DNA of 64,000 bases from Terebella lapidaria (GCA_949152475.1 OX424561.1:23554481-23618480); one strand, 5' to 3'. Numbered from the stretch's first letter, positions 1 to 11,000 are shown. A program made the numbers and translations. Notes: generated from the sequence alone by a model not told the origin.

Positions 1-24
1 ATAGCTTTTTCAAGAAATTCAAAG

Positions 25-82
25 TTGACAAGGATGATTGCTTCTGGCATCTGTCTAGATGAACTCTGCGCCATACTGAGTC
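25..82. repeat. Intronic repeat, copy 1 (in eIF4A3 intron)
   Basis: A segment of about 58 bp that resembles positions 726-783 in another intron of the same gene. The two share blocks such as GATGATTGC, TGCGCCAT and CTGAGTC in the same order and spacing. It is either a short dispersed repeat or a duplicated intron segment; no coding role is suggested. Confidence 0.55.
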
Positions 83-160
83 AACTTTTTTACTTAATAT
101 GTACAGTTTTAGACAAAACAATGTATAAAAGTGACTTGATGAGAGCACATTTCCCGGCAG

Positions 161-1709
161 GTTTCAAGGAGCAGATTTACGACGTGTACAGATACCTGCC
201 CCCAGCCACACAAGTCCTTCTCATCTCTGCCACACTCCCCCACGAGATTCTGGAGATGACCAGCAAATTCATGACCGACCCCATCAGAATCCTTGTCAAA
301 CGGTCAGTGATGGCAATGACAGCATAAAAATCTGCTTCATGCATATAAAACTGTGTGATTTTCTAATGTTGAATACCAACAAGCGTAGTGACACAGACTT
401 CACTCATGATACTCAGCATGTTCCTGACAGATTTGGTTGAGTTTATAGCTTTAGGTTTATCAATTTTTATTTACCAAGTTTATGAAGGTTTATCAATTTA
501 TATTCCTTGTACAGTGATGAGTTGACGCTGGAAGGCATCAAGCAGTTTTTCGTGGCGGTCGAGAGGGAAGAGTGGAAGTTTGACACGCTCTGTGATCTCT
601 ACGACACTCTGACAATCACGCAAGCCGTCATCTTCTGTAACACCAAGCGGAAGGTGAGGGGATTTGTTGCTGTTTTAGAGTAAAAAAAGTTGAATTTGTA
701 TTGACTAATAAATTGAGTGTGTTTGACAATGATGATTGCACTCTGTCAGTCCTTTGACTGAGATTTGCGCCATCCTGAGTCTCACATCAGTGTTCAATCC
801 ACCATGTATTGGTTCCTAATATAGATTCTGTGTTGCTGGATTTACCGATATGTTGTCTCCCTCTGTCAAACAGGTTGACTGGCTCACGGAGAAGATGCGA
901 GAGGCAAACTTCACAGTAGCATCGATGCATGGAGACATGCCTCAAAAGGAGCGAGATGCCATCATGAAAGAATTCCGATCAGGGGCAAGGTATCAGAAAA
1001 TACAGTGATATGGTTTGGCTTCTACTAAAGTTGTTGTGAATACTTCTTGTGTAACAGTCAATAATAAGTGTAACATCTACTAGTATTCACCGCTCTGTGA
1101 CAAAAACAAAATATAAATTGTCAACTTTGGAATGTTTCAGCCGAGTACTGATCACGACAGATGTGTGGGCCCGAGGTCTTGACGTTCAGCAAGTGTCCCT
1201 TGTCATCAACTATGACCTCCCCAACAACCGAGAGTTGTACATCCACAGGTATGCCACGTCCAGTTGTTGCCCCTGTCGAGTTGAAGCATTCCCTTGAAAT
1301 AGTATCCACTCAAGCTATGTACTACGAATTGACAACTTGATGTGGAGTGACCTGAGGAAACATATTTCTTGTCCTGTAGAATCGGTCGATCAGGTCGTTT
1401 CGGCAGAAAGGGTGTGGCCATCAACTTTGTGAAGAATGACGACATCCGAATTCTTCGAGATATTGAGCAGTACTACTCGACACAGATTGATGAAATGCCC
1501 ATGAATGGTGAGTGATTGCAAAACTTCTCATGTGTCTGTGACTTGTTTGAGCTTTCAAACTCGCTCATCTGCAAAATGGTAGAAATAACACTGGTGTTCA
1601 GTGTGATTACATATAAGTGTTGTTTAAGCTTCATAACACAGTGGAAATCTATGAATATTCCTCTAAAAATAAATATATTTCTCCATCTACAGTTGCTGAT
1701 CTGATTTGA
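161..1709 (+). CDS. EIF4A3: eIF4A3, C-terminal half (partial gene, 6 exons)
   Basis: DEAD-box RNA helicase of the exon junction complex, a nuclear and cytoplasmic ATP-dependent RNA clamp acting in splicing-coupled mRNP assembly and nonsense-mediated decay. Exons read 161-302, 515-653, 874-989, 1141-1248, 1380-1507 and 1693-1709 (stop TGA at 1707-1709), all with GT-AG introns of 131-220 bp and consistent phases. They encode the last 215 residues of a protein that is about 411 residues in human. Visible motifs are SAT (III), VIFCNTKRK (IV), [10 protein letters not shown] (V) and [13 protein letters not shown] (VI), ending in MNVADLI. The segments DEMPMNVADLI preceded by QYYSTQI, and [12 protein letters not shown], point to eIF4A3 rather than eIF4A1/2. 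The first exon begins in mid-codon, so the gene continues left of the window. It converges with the next gene. Confidence 0.97.
726..783. repeat. Intronic repeat, copy 2 (in eIF4A3 intron)
   Basis: Partner of the segment at 25-82, same orientation, in the intron between the exons at 515-653 and 874-989. Similarity is moderate with small gaps, so the copies are old. Confidence 0.55.
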
Positions 1710-2029
1710 AAAGACACCGATCATCCAGTCCATGAAAAATTCTTCACTAATACCAGATGTGTTGTACAGTAATTCTAATGAAAACAGGTCTATAATTATG
1801 TTCATTGATAGCTTCACATTCTGAAAATGTCTTTGTGTTCATACCTTCTTTTCAAAATACAATAGATTGTCTCTGGCAAATGTCTATAATCAAAATGTAG
1901 ATCATGGAAAAGTTTACGTTTTGTTTCATCTCATTGATCATATATTTCCAGATCATTTCCTTAAAGTCGAACAATGTGTTGTACATTGTGTTTTATTGGT
2001 GTGTGCCCATATGTATAAATTCAGTGTAT

Positions 2030-2035
2030 AATAAA
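2030..2035 (+). terminator. Candidate poly(A) signal of eIF4A3
   Basis: AATAAA about 320 nt after the stop codon, followed within 30 nt by a GT-rich stretch (2050-2080) that resembles a downstream element. A second AATAAA lies at 2230-2235. Inferred; transcript data would decide. Confidence 0.55.
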
Positions 2036-2591
2036 TTGTATGTATTTTACAAGTGGATGTCGTTTCTTGTGGTCGTGGATAACATAACCATCCAAACATA
2101 ACAAAATTGCAGCACGCTGAATTTATTGTATCATCATTACAAATACACCCACATATACATGATATTTGTAAACAATATGATTATCAGTAACTGCAGGTTA
2201 ACCACTCATATACTATATTAGTGTAAATGAATAAATTGATTGAAACTTATTACACTGTTCCTTGCATTCCTGATTATGTATTTCATAGAATCTGATTGAA
2301 ATCGCAGTCATTTCCAAGTACAAAAAGCACTATAGGTGTCGGCATGGGGTACATGAAATGTTTCCGACACATGAACAAGCATTGCACTCTTGTGTGTACA
2401 CTAGACTGTAGCCATAAACATAGATGAAAAAAAGTAAACAGCAAGTAACGAATGTCTAGCCAACTGAAATGACTTTTTGAGCCCTTGATACTTTAAATAT
2501 TTGGGTCTACCGGTATATTGAATGAAATTTGTTACTGTCCACATGAATGTATATTTTTGATAAATTAACTACACAACCCTCCAAAATACAG

Positions 2592-2597
2592 TTTAAT
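2592..2597 (-). terminator. Candidate poly(A) signal of L2HGDH (ATTAAA)
   Basis: Reads ATTAAA on the minus strand about 207 nt past the L2HGDH stop. A canonical AATAAA occurs further on, at 2122-2127 on the minus strand. If that is used, the two 3' UTRs would nearly meet or overlap. Confidence 0.4.
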
Positions 2598-2803
2598 TGT
2601 CACTTCATGTATAAAAATCTTAATTATTTGAAAAGCTCAACGAAGATCTCTCAATATATCTAACAATATTGGCCCCTTTGGCAACGCAATGGCATAAGCT
2701 CTGCTATGCTATGTACACAATCAGGTACTAGTAATAACGGCTGTATGGCAAGAAAAAAAATCTACAGGCATCGCAGTATAAAACGTCACATGTATAAACA
2801 GGA

Positions 2804-5800
2804 TCACAGATTGAATTGCTCCTTTGCCCTGTCAACGACCATCTGTGCGATGGCCAGGGACGATGTGGCACCGGGGGACGGGGCGTTCCTCACGTGCAAC
2901 ATCCGCTTGCCGATCTCGTCAGCGCCACTGTCAAACACGAAGTCATCCACGAGCTGCCCATCCTCCGACAATGCCTGAGCTCGAACACCGGCCGGGCCTC
3001 TGTACGTAGCCAACAAATAGTTGCCACGGTTACTGAATGTTTCAATTACCTGGCATTTAATCTGACTGGCACTAACAGTTATGACAGTTGAATTGGATTA
3101 AATGAAGTGTGTTTCATCTTTGCTTGACTATGATCACATTCCCATAAAACAAATTGACAGACTGCTCATACCTGGTGACATCTGCCACCTCAAGCTCGGG
3201 GACAAATTTCTTCAGTATTTTGACCTGGGCTGATATGTTTACACCTCGATAGAGCTCCCCAGCAGCATACATTATGTTCCCAAACACCAACCGTCGCAGG
3301 CCACTGTATAAGGTACGTGGGTACAGAATAGGACGAACATAGCATCACTCAAAATGCCCACACACATTTCTATGACTATAAATATCTCTAAATGGAAATG
3401 ACAATCCCGTTCATGGTAAGATACCTGTAACTTGCTGAGTCTAGTAAGTCCATGGGACTGATCTGTCCAAGGCTGTACCCCTCACGCTTGAAGGCTAACA
3501 CAGCATTAGGTCCCAGCCAGACATCGCCGTTCATGCGAGGGGTGAAGTGCACTCCCAGGAATGGGAACTTTGGGTCTGGCACCTGGAGCATGAAACATGA
3601 AGATTCAAGATCTTAGTCTAAAACTTCCTTTGGGTTGGAACCACCAGCAGAATATCAACCTGTCAGAGCGATCTGCTAAATACTTAATTATTACAAACTA
3701 GATGTTCTGTCTCTATCAACGTTTATCAATTACTTGATTGAATACGTCTATTCGATGAAGGCAGCAAGAAAATTCCATGTAAACTACCGGATAAATATTT
3801 CCCCGGACCAGGTGTTTCTTCTCTGGTCTAAGTAACAAATATTCTCCACGGAATGGAATGATCTTTGGTCGATGGTCAAGTCCGCAAGTTTCTGCGAGTT
3901 TATCCGACTGTAATCCTCCGCACACGATCAGGTATTTAGTCTGCACACTGACATTGCTGAACAGCACATTCTACGAAATGGGACAAAAATACTAATATGC
4001 AATAAACACGGGAGATATATTGATTGATGAAATCAACGAAGCTGTATTGAAGATAAGATTCAGTGCCAACTCACAGAATTTTTGCCCTGAATGGTCAGTG
4101 GATATTCTGGATTTTCCCTGGATTCCTTGAAATTTTGTACAGTGAATGACAGATGTACTTTTCCACCTCTTTCTCTAACGTCTCGTGCAAACGAGTGAGT
4201 CACACCGGCATAGTCCACAATACCAGTGTGTGGTGAATGTATGGCCTTCACTCCCTGTAACAAGCAGATGGAGACAACACAATTTATCTATGTATGGCTA
4301 AAATAGTGTCACCGAATACACATTTATCAGACCGAAGGACCAAAATTTTGAAAATAATAATTATGTGTAGCACTTCTTCATGTAAGGATGAAAAAATAAC
4401 AAACACTCCATCTGTATTTAGCCTAGGAAAAACTCTTTTCTCTGGACAATGTACATGTATGTATTCAATATAAACTCTTTACAACAAGGAAATGTGGTAT
4501 ATCTACACATTAGCAAATTTACATAAAACAAACTCTCACCACACAATGGGGTTCTATCTCTCGGATGCCTGTTGAGTCGACCATAACCATATCTGGCACC
4601 CCATTCTTCTGGCCACGCATGAAGAGGTCGTCCAGACGAGGCAGTTCCTCCCTGCTTGTGGCTACTATCAGCTGGGGATGGCAAAGTTAGCAGTTAGTAC
4701 ACAGGTGAAGAGAATGTTATGATAATCATACATTGCTAATTATGCTATGTTATAAAATTTACTTGTGCAAAAAGTGTCCATCTTAACAAATAATAAACTG
4801 ACTTACCTTTCCAACCTTGCGATATGGAACATTATGTTGGTCGCAGTACTCGTACATGAGCTTGAGACCCTGTATACAGAGTTTAGCTTTCAGGGACCCT
4901 GGCTGGTAGTATATCCCCGCATGGATCACACCGCTGTTGCGGCCACTCTGATGCTGAGCTGTACATATTTATGATTGAATACAATATACATTGTACATTT
5001 ACATTGTTGTTTATGTAAAATGGCAAAGCATTCCAATCTATAGGTGCAGCAATGCCGCAGTAGCCTAACCATTCTGCATGTTTCATTCTATTATTATTTT
5101 GTCATTCTTGATTGAATTATTATTTTGTCATTCTTGATTGAAAGCTCACCAAGCTCCTGTTCCTTCTCTAGCACACCAACTCGAAGATTTGGGTATCTTA
5201 GCAGAACTTCCCTGGCAGTTGCGATCCCAACAATACCTCCACCAACAACGACCACATCATACTGCTTGTTTGGGCTGTAAAGAAAAACACTGATCTCTTC
5301 TGCATTCTCACTTTTACATGAAACCTAACATGTTTTTTGCCGACAACTCTGTAATGTTGGATTGTGTTCTTGTACTTCTATTTGATAGTTGGGAATGGTG
5401 GCTACTTTGAATACTGATTTCTGAACCTGAACTTGTTAACAACCCACAGACTCAATCACCAAACATTGTTCAACATCAGTGCATGAAAGGTTTTGTTTCG
5501 CAAATTTGGCAGATTTTTACGTTCCGCAATAACATATAATCCCACAAATATTTTGCTAGTATTGATGTATAGTATAAAATATTCCAGTTGGGCTAAATTC
5601 GCGAAATTTTAAACCCTGCAAAATGGTCAGATACAGCTGTACCCAAAGTCGCAAAATTTAACCCTCACAAAATAATCATTTAGGTGCAGTACTCAATTCT
5701 CAAGTTTGCCCCTTTTCTCAACCCATCTTAATATCTATGCGGGATGAACTAAATTTCAAATAATGCAAACCTAATCAAACCAACCACAGAACCTACGGGC

Positions 5801-8800
5801 CCATATAAGATATATATATAAATGTTTCAAATGGTTGTTAAGTTGTAAATGAGAGAAAATATGCATATTCGAATACCACAGCTGAATAACATTCCGTTTG
5901 TGACTTTGACGACATTGATTGTATACTCAAGTTCAACACAAAACCTCATTATATGATTTTCAGCCACAACTTTGTTTAGGATGGTTGGATCAATTTGAAG
6001 TTTTATATGCTTCTATTTGGCACAAAACCATATTTTTTCTACAAATTTCAGGCTTTTATCTTGAAAACTGAAAAAGTTGGCAATCTACCTCAATGTTAAA
6101 CGTTCAACCCAAAATGGATCACAGGATTTCAAGCAAATTTGGCGATTTCATGATCTTTATTCTGCTAAGAAATGTAATACGAATAAATTGGAGGAATCTC
6201 ACAGGTACGGAAGACCGTTAGTGCCAGGTGTGAAAGTATATTTAAGGTGGTATGAGTGAGTACGCTGTGCGCATTATAACGCGCATGTTCAATCAAGCAT
6301 GACAACGATGTTCTAGTACGGCAATGCTCTGCGTGCTTGCTTTTTCGACCACTTTGGACCACTTTGGTGGTCAAACTCTAGTAATATCATGATAAAATTG
6401 TTGGCTCTCTACTTTAGGGCTAATAATTCTGTGGTTGCATCCATGCTGGACTGTTTCAGATTACACATTGAATTTGTGCAAATGTAATGATAACTGACCG
6501 ATGTGATACACCGCTTGTTCCGTACGCCTGATATATCTTGAACTTGAATGACAATTTGAACAAACATGGTCATGATGGTAAAATTTTTACAGTCTTTTAC
6601 AGTCTTTTTTCTGTATATGTCTTGGTAACAGCACCATCAGTCATAGAAAAGTGGTTGCTACCCTCAGTATTGATAGTTTCGGGTGCTGATTCGGAATATA
6701 CGAGGGCTGCTCAAAAAGTTTCAGGAATTTGGCCATAAAATTGTCAATAATGTAAGTACCTCTATGAAATTTTCAATATTTCAACATTAGACAGTTTTGA
6801 GTTTGTGCGCAAATTATTGGAAGTTGTGTGAATATATTGTACTAGTACTGTACGAGTGTATATAGTAGGTTGTATACTCATACCTAACCCATGTCCGTTC
6901 ACAGTATTATTAACATGAGCACACATGTAGTGGTGTCCACAGTTCTCCTGAGGTGCTTGCTCTTGTTGCTTGAACATGAGGCTGCCCTGCCCAGTTGTGT
7001 ATATGGCTGTAACCATGGCAACGCGTGCATGTGTAGAGCTGATCACTTGTAATTTTGCTCGATATGACAAATTATTGTCCCCAATAAATGTACATTTATT
7101 TTAGAGAAATATATGGAACAAGTTCAGGATTAGCTATGAACTACTGTGGAACAAGTGTTAATTCTTTTCCAAAATATCGTCCATCAGCAATGATGTATTT
7201 ACGGTGGCGGTCCACTCAAGTTGGGATTGCAAAACGGAAACTTTAATTTGGTTCCTGTGCACTGCCAATTTCAGATTGGGAACATTCTAGAAATGCTTGC
7301 CCCGTAACTCAGCCTTCAGTTTCGGGAAGAGACAGGAATCGCAGGGTGAGTATAGTCAGGTGTCAGGAGAGCATAGAGGAAGAGGGAGCATGTCAAGACC
7401 AACAGTTTTGATGGTTTCCATGGTAACAGAGAATTTGATCGAATTTCGTTTTGCCAGACGGAACTAAGACACCATTTTGCAGTGTGAATTAATGTTATTT
7501 CGTCTCAGATATAGATTATTGTGTGATATTCGTTTTACCCGGCAACTGATTAACAAAGGTTACCAAGTTAAACCTCGTTAGTATCCACGAGTATTTCCAA
7601 TATTTGAGAAGTTATTTTGCGGTGTTTTTAGGGGTTATCTAGCAATTTCTATAGGTGATCCATGTTACACATTCACGTGTTGCCATGGTTACAATCATAC
7701 GCATAATAATGCGCGCCAACTTGCAATAATTTGCTGATAAACTCAAAACTGTTTGAAGATAAACTATTGAAAATTTCATGCATGTAACTACATTATTGAC
7801 AATTTTATGATCAAATTCCTGAAACTTTTTGAACAGCCCTCGTATTTGTCATTCATGTCACGAAAAGGAAGCTTACATTCTTCGGCAATATCGCTGTGTG
7901 GTTTGGTAATTGATATTCATGGTTATAGTATTACACTACCAACATCCGTTGTCATAGCAACCTCAATTGTACTGGTAAACATGCATCCTAGATAATTAAC
8001 TGTGATATACGCTCTTGATCCAACACTGAAATTGATCTTGAGAAATTGTTTGCTTCCAAACATTCATAAACACAAATTTAACACACATGGATACATGGGT
8101 GACCACTCCATATATTGGCGCCCACCACCACAATTTCCCCCGTGACCCCTATTTTTTTCTTCATAATCAGAATCCTTGTGTTTCTTGCTACAAAATTTAC
8201 CAAATCTGGTCATTTCTTGAAAAAATTAGCAGTGATAGAAGAAGAAAACTGAATACGACGTCTCTGAATAGCAATGGAAATCGGCAGAAAACTATGGGAA
8301 AAACACCTGATCACCAGATATATCTTGACACCAAACACCTCAAGTTTTCGCACGACCTCTATTTTCTCTTGATTATCAGATTCATAGTGTTTTTTCCTAC
8401 AACAAATACAAAATCGGATTTTAAAAAAAACCAAATCAGTCTTGACAGAAGGCAAAAATAAAATTGACACTTATGCGATCAGCCATTGAAAATAATGTCA
8501 ATCTTCAGGCAACTGTGAAATCTGTCAACTTTTTTGAATGTAGATTATTTTACAGGGAAGCCCCGGTACATATTGTTTTTATTTTCTTAAATGAATACAT
8601 GTAAACTTACCTTTCCAAAACCATATTTATTTGGGACATCTTGAATTTTTTGTTTACTCACTAATACCACCTTAAGTGGCGACCGCCACATAATTATCTG
8701 GCGGCCGCCACATAATTATCTGGCAGCCGCCACATAATTATCCAGCGGCCGCCACTTAATTATCTGGCGACCACCACATAACTATCTGGCGGCCGTCACT

Positions 8801-10055
8801 TAATTAGTGCCTTAACACAGCATTTGGTCTATCCATAGAAATTCATTTTAAAATAAAATGAAATTTACATTTTCTTTGAGATACATTATCGATATACTAA
8901 GTCCATATTATCAAGTTATTAACCCGGGATTTGAAGAAAAACCTCCCCCCACCCCCCCCCCCCCTCCACCTTCGAAAACCAGCACACCCCCCCCCCCCCC
9001 CACAATACCCCATATAACAATGTCTCATTAAAACAGTATTGTCATTAATACAGTATGTCACGACTTTTGTTTGGATACTAGGGCCTAATTAGCTATATGT
9101 ATATTGCTTTAAAACAAGAATCTCCTCATACTTCAAGCCGCGGCCTACAGATAATTATGTGTCGGCCGTCAGATAATTATGTGGCGGCCGCCAGATAATT
9201 GACCTATCGCCGAACCAATTTGTCCGAGTCTTTTTACGCCATTTACGACGCATTCTGCAAAACGTTATTATTGGCCAAAGAGAAGTTTGCTGACGTAATT
9301 TGTGAAACTCGGACAACTTTTGGGGGCTTTTGCGATAGGTCAATTAAGTGGCGGCCGCCAGATAACTATGTGGCAGCCACCAAATAATTATGTGGCGGCC
9401 GCCAGATAATTAAGTGGCGGCCGCCAGATGATTATGTGACGGCCGCCAGATAAATATATTTTCACACCTTTCATTATCTGGCCTCAACGGGTTTCCGTAT
9501 ACAGGTGTAGTCTAACAAAATATCATTCTTACATAGTACTGTGTAGTGATGCGATCAACATGCCAAATTCTGTTCAGACTTGCATTTCCATGATTGAGCC
9601 TCACAAGTTGAGGTGAAATTTAACATTGATTATCATTGGAGTAGATTGCCAACTTTTTCAATTTTATAGATAGAAATCTGGAATTTAGTGAAAAAATATG
9701 ACTTTATGCCAAATGTGAACACACAAAATTTCACAAAATTTGACCCGACCATTCTAAAAGAAGTTATGGTCAAAAATCATTTGAGGTTTTGTGTTGAACT
9801 TGACTGTCAAACACTTGTGACTTGACTTGTCAAGTCACGTAATTTATTATTTCGTCAATAACAAGCTTTGCAATTTCACCTTGTCGATGAATAAGATCTA
9901 TGAGTCGTCAGTATACGCGCTGTGTCTTTGGGTTTAACCAGAGAAAGACTCTGACTGCATTTTGCCGAAAATTTCACTTTGGTCAGAACGACCCTCCAAA
10001 CACTGGGCGCTGACATCTTTATGGAACGCCAACGTGGCGCAGCGGCAAGCGACAT
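2804..10055 (-). CDS. L2HGDH: L-2-hydroxyglutarate dehydrogenase, mitochondrial (complete, 9 exons)
   Basis: FAD-dependent enzyme that oxidises L-2-hydroxyglutarate to 2-oxoglutarate in mitochondria, a metabolite-repair step. Exons in transcription order are 10055-9880, 5274-5150, 4958-4807, 4671-4540, 4254-4075, 3970-3788, 3582-3425, 3303-3172 and 2999-2804. They sum to 1434 nt (477 aa plus stop; human is 463), every junction is GT-AG and every phase agrees. Residues 1-59 are an Arg/Lys/Ser-rich presequence ending RSYSST. The dinucleotide-binding motif is VVGGGIVG (G70, G72, G75). Later family signatures are [52 protein letters not shown] and, at the C-terminus, [10 protein letters not shown] and [14 protein letters not shown]. 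The start ATG at 10055 was chosen because it gives the whole presequence; Met14 is an alternative. The gene is head-to-head with TRIM9. Confidence 0.96.
5926..6262 (+). repeat. Dispersed repeat, copy A (uninterrupted)
   Basis: About 337 bp that reappears, inverted, at 8655-9804. Shared landmarks in order are CAAGTTCAACACAAAACCTC, GAAAAAGTTGGCAATCTAC, CAATGTTAAA, CACAGGTACGGAA, GGTGTGAAA and TTAAGGTGGTAT-AGTGAGTA. Identity is patchy, so the copies are old. Similarity stops sharply after GTGAGTA at 6262. No ORF is visible, so it is a non-autonomous element of unknown class. Confidence 0.75.
6701..7842 (-). mobile_element. Tc1/mariner DNA transposon remnant
   Basis: 1142 bp bounded by inverted repeats that both begin CGAGGGCTG(C/T)TCAAAAAG and stay similar for roughly 110 bp each. 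The element is flanked by TA on both sides (6699-6700 and 7843-7844), the target duplication typical of Tc1/mariner elements. A piece of the transposase C-terminus survives at 7158-7340 on the minus strand; the rest of the interior cannot be read as transposase. The element is a non-autonomous, internally rearranged fossil. Three X-box-like palindromes lie inside it (7009-7022, 7414-7427, 7679-7692). Confidence 0.85.
7158..7340 (-). pseudogene. Mariner transposase C-terminal fragment
   Basis: Reads [17 protein letters not shown], then a TAG stop at 7287-7289, then [10 protein letters not shown] and on to a TAA at 7158-7160. The phrase (C)D-x-x-LFPKLK-x-x-L-x-G-x-x-F is the well-known region just after the last catalytic Asp block of mariner transposases. 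Just upstream (7341-7375) the usual YSPDL-P segment is recognisable but out of frame. It is inactive. Confidence 0.75.
8098..8470. repeat. Divergent tandem duplication (unit about 210 bp)
   Basis: Two direct copies, starting near 8098 and 8308, share the phrases gatatat-ttg, cacgacctctatttt, attatcaga and ttcctac-acaaat in order. Divergence is high and both copies are AT-rich. No known family recognised. Confidence 0.55.
8676..9450. mobile_element. Foldback-type element with 22-bp subrepeats in inverted arms
   Basis: The left arm (8677-8808) is six tandem units of consensus TGGCGGCCGCCACATAATTATC. The right arm (about 9139-9450) carries seven and a half units of the same sequence in reverse complement. 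A spacer of about 330 bp with two C14 runs (8952-8965, 8988-9001) separates them. It is inserted at a TTAA/TAA site inside copy B: left flank TTAA at 8672-8675, right flank TAA at 9451-9453. This structure (long arms made of short tandem repeats, no coding capacity) matches foldback or 'Galileo-like' elements in general form; the family is not identified. Confidence 0.75.
9201..9341. mobile_element. Small inverted-repeat element (MITE-like) nested in foldback arm
   Basis: 141 bp beginning GACCTATCGC and ending GCGATAGGTC, with a second internal inverted pair TTGTCCGAG/CTCGGACAA. AATT lies on both sides (9197-9200, 9342-9345). It splits one 22-bp unit whose unsplit form is seen at 9402-9420, so removing the element and one AATT restores an ordinary unit. 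Non-autonomous; family unknown. Confidence 0.8.
9817..9838. repeat. 22-bp near-perfect palindrome beside L2HGDH exon 1
   Basis: GTGACTTGAC, TT, GTCAAGTCAC: ten-base perfect arms. It sits 42 bp into intron 1 from the exon-1 donor and next to the end of repeat copy B. It could be the terminus of that repeat or a protein-binding site with NK-homeobox-like CAAGT cores. Confidence 0.6.
9880..10055 (-). CDS. L2HGDH: L2HGDH exon 1: mitochondrial presequence
   Basis: This exon lies 4.6 kb from the rest of the coding sequence and is too short and divergent to find by similarity alone. It encodes [20 protein letters not shown] and continues to RSYSST. It has 11 basic residues, only one acidic residue, and an Arg two residues before a likely processing-peptidase site (R53-S54-Y55). 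It ends with two bases of a codon (ACA AG, then GTGAAA). The exon starting at 5274 supplies the third base (C), giving Ser59 and then [13 protein letters not shown]. The phase match and transit-peptide composition together make the assignment strong, although it is an inference without transcript data. Confidence 0.88.
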
Positions 10056-10988
10056 GTGTCTTTTCAGAAGTACGGAACCCCGTACCGATTGCGCCCGCCA
10101 AATCTCCAGTTGAGATCAGTGCATTTATGATAGGCCTATATCACATATATATGGTGATCCTTCCCAATCAAAATATAACTGACAGGGCTATTGATAACAA
10201 GCACAAAACAAGCGGTTGCATATTATAGATGCCTATCCTAGGAGTAAAAAGTAATAATACGAGTAGCTAAGCCTGGTGTGTAGGCCTAGGCATACGTTTC
10301 CGCCTCCCCTCTCCAATGAATTGCTTCTAAAATTGACAATAGATTCTATATTTTGATCACCTCTGCAAAAATACCGAATGTTGACAAAACGATAACTTTA
10401 ATAGTTATATACGATCATGACAGTCTATGTACACATTCTTTCATTTTTGATCTTATCGCATGTAGGCCCCTAGCCTACATCTGCTGTTGTCGTCACATTG
10501 AACTTGTCAACAGTTCATGAAGAAGCCATCAGGTCTACGATATATTTACTAACCAAGAAATCGTGGGGGAAAGTGAAGATATTTCTCCAAAATATCATCA
10601 GCTAAATCATTAGATTTTTGTTGTACCTGACCACCTGGGTGTATCAATATATGGACATATAGTCAAGTCGATTGAATAGTTCTAAATAAATGATATCGAT
10701 GATTCTACAAGCGATTAATTGAAACCAATAAATTATTGCATGTTGTTTTCATAAAATATGACATCATTAGACAAGGTCAGCTGGGAAAATCGTCACTGTA
10801 AAATGACAGTAACGATATTGTAGGCCTACATAAAACATCATCAAGTGCAGCTCTACCAATATATTGCCAACGTGAAGATTCATTCGAAACGTTATGATAT
10901 CGGAAGAAGCATTGGCTCGTCAATTGGCTCGAGCGCTCGCACGACTTTCGCACCGCTATCGATCCCGCCGCGGTCAGCAGTCCGTCAC

Positions 10989-11000
10989 TGCGCATGTGCG
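10989..11000 (+). promoter_or_regulatory. NRF-1-like site TGCGCATGTGCG
   Basis: One mismatch from the palindromic NRF-1 consensus (Y)GCGCAYGCGC(R). NRF-1 sites are typical of CpG promoters, including bidirectional ones serving mitochondrial genes such as L2HGDH. About 140 bp upstream of the TRIM9 ATG. Prediction by motif only. Confidence 0.4.

Larger units (their letters stand above)
1710..2803. other. Intergenic space between convergent 3' ends of eIF4A3 and L2HGDH
   Basis: AT-rich, non-coding. It must hold the 3' UTRs of both genes, which run toward each other. No repeat family or RNA gene was recognised. Confidence 0.8.
8655..9804 (-). repeat. Dispersed repeat, copy B (interrupted by foldback element)
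   Basis: Inverted partner of 5926-6262. Its two parts are 9804-9451 and 8675-8655. Between them sits the 775-bp foldback element 8676-9450. The uninterrupted copy A shows the pre-insertion site, TTAA within ...ATATTTAAGGTGG..., which identifies the insertion boundaries to the base. Confidence 0.75.
5275..9879 (-). other. L2HGDH intron 1, repeat-rich
   Basis: 4.6-kb intron between presequence and FAD-domain exons. It contains the inverted repeat pair at 5926-6262 and 8655-9804, the mariner remnant 6701-7842, a divergent duplication at 8098-8470 and the foldback element 8676-9450. The part at 5500-5710 is AT-rich with recurring 'cgcaaaatttaaccc'-like phrases, probably a further old repeat. No host coding sequence was seen. 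Confidence 0.8.

Noticed and set aside
8677-9450. Regular 22-bp repeats that could suggest a CRISPR array
   Set aside because: Units are directly abutting without unique spacers, arranged in two opposite blocks, and lie in an intron of an animal gene.
10777-10995. Minus-strand ORF beginning MRSDGLLTAAGSIAVRKSCE as possible L2HGDH first exon
   Set aside because: It looks a little like a presequence, but its candidate donors are in the wrong phase for the exon at 5274. The exon at 9880-10055 fits phase and composition exactly.
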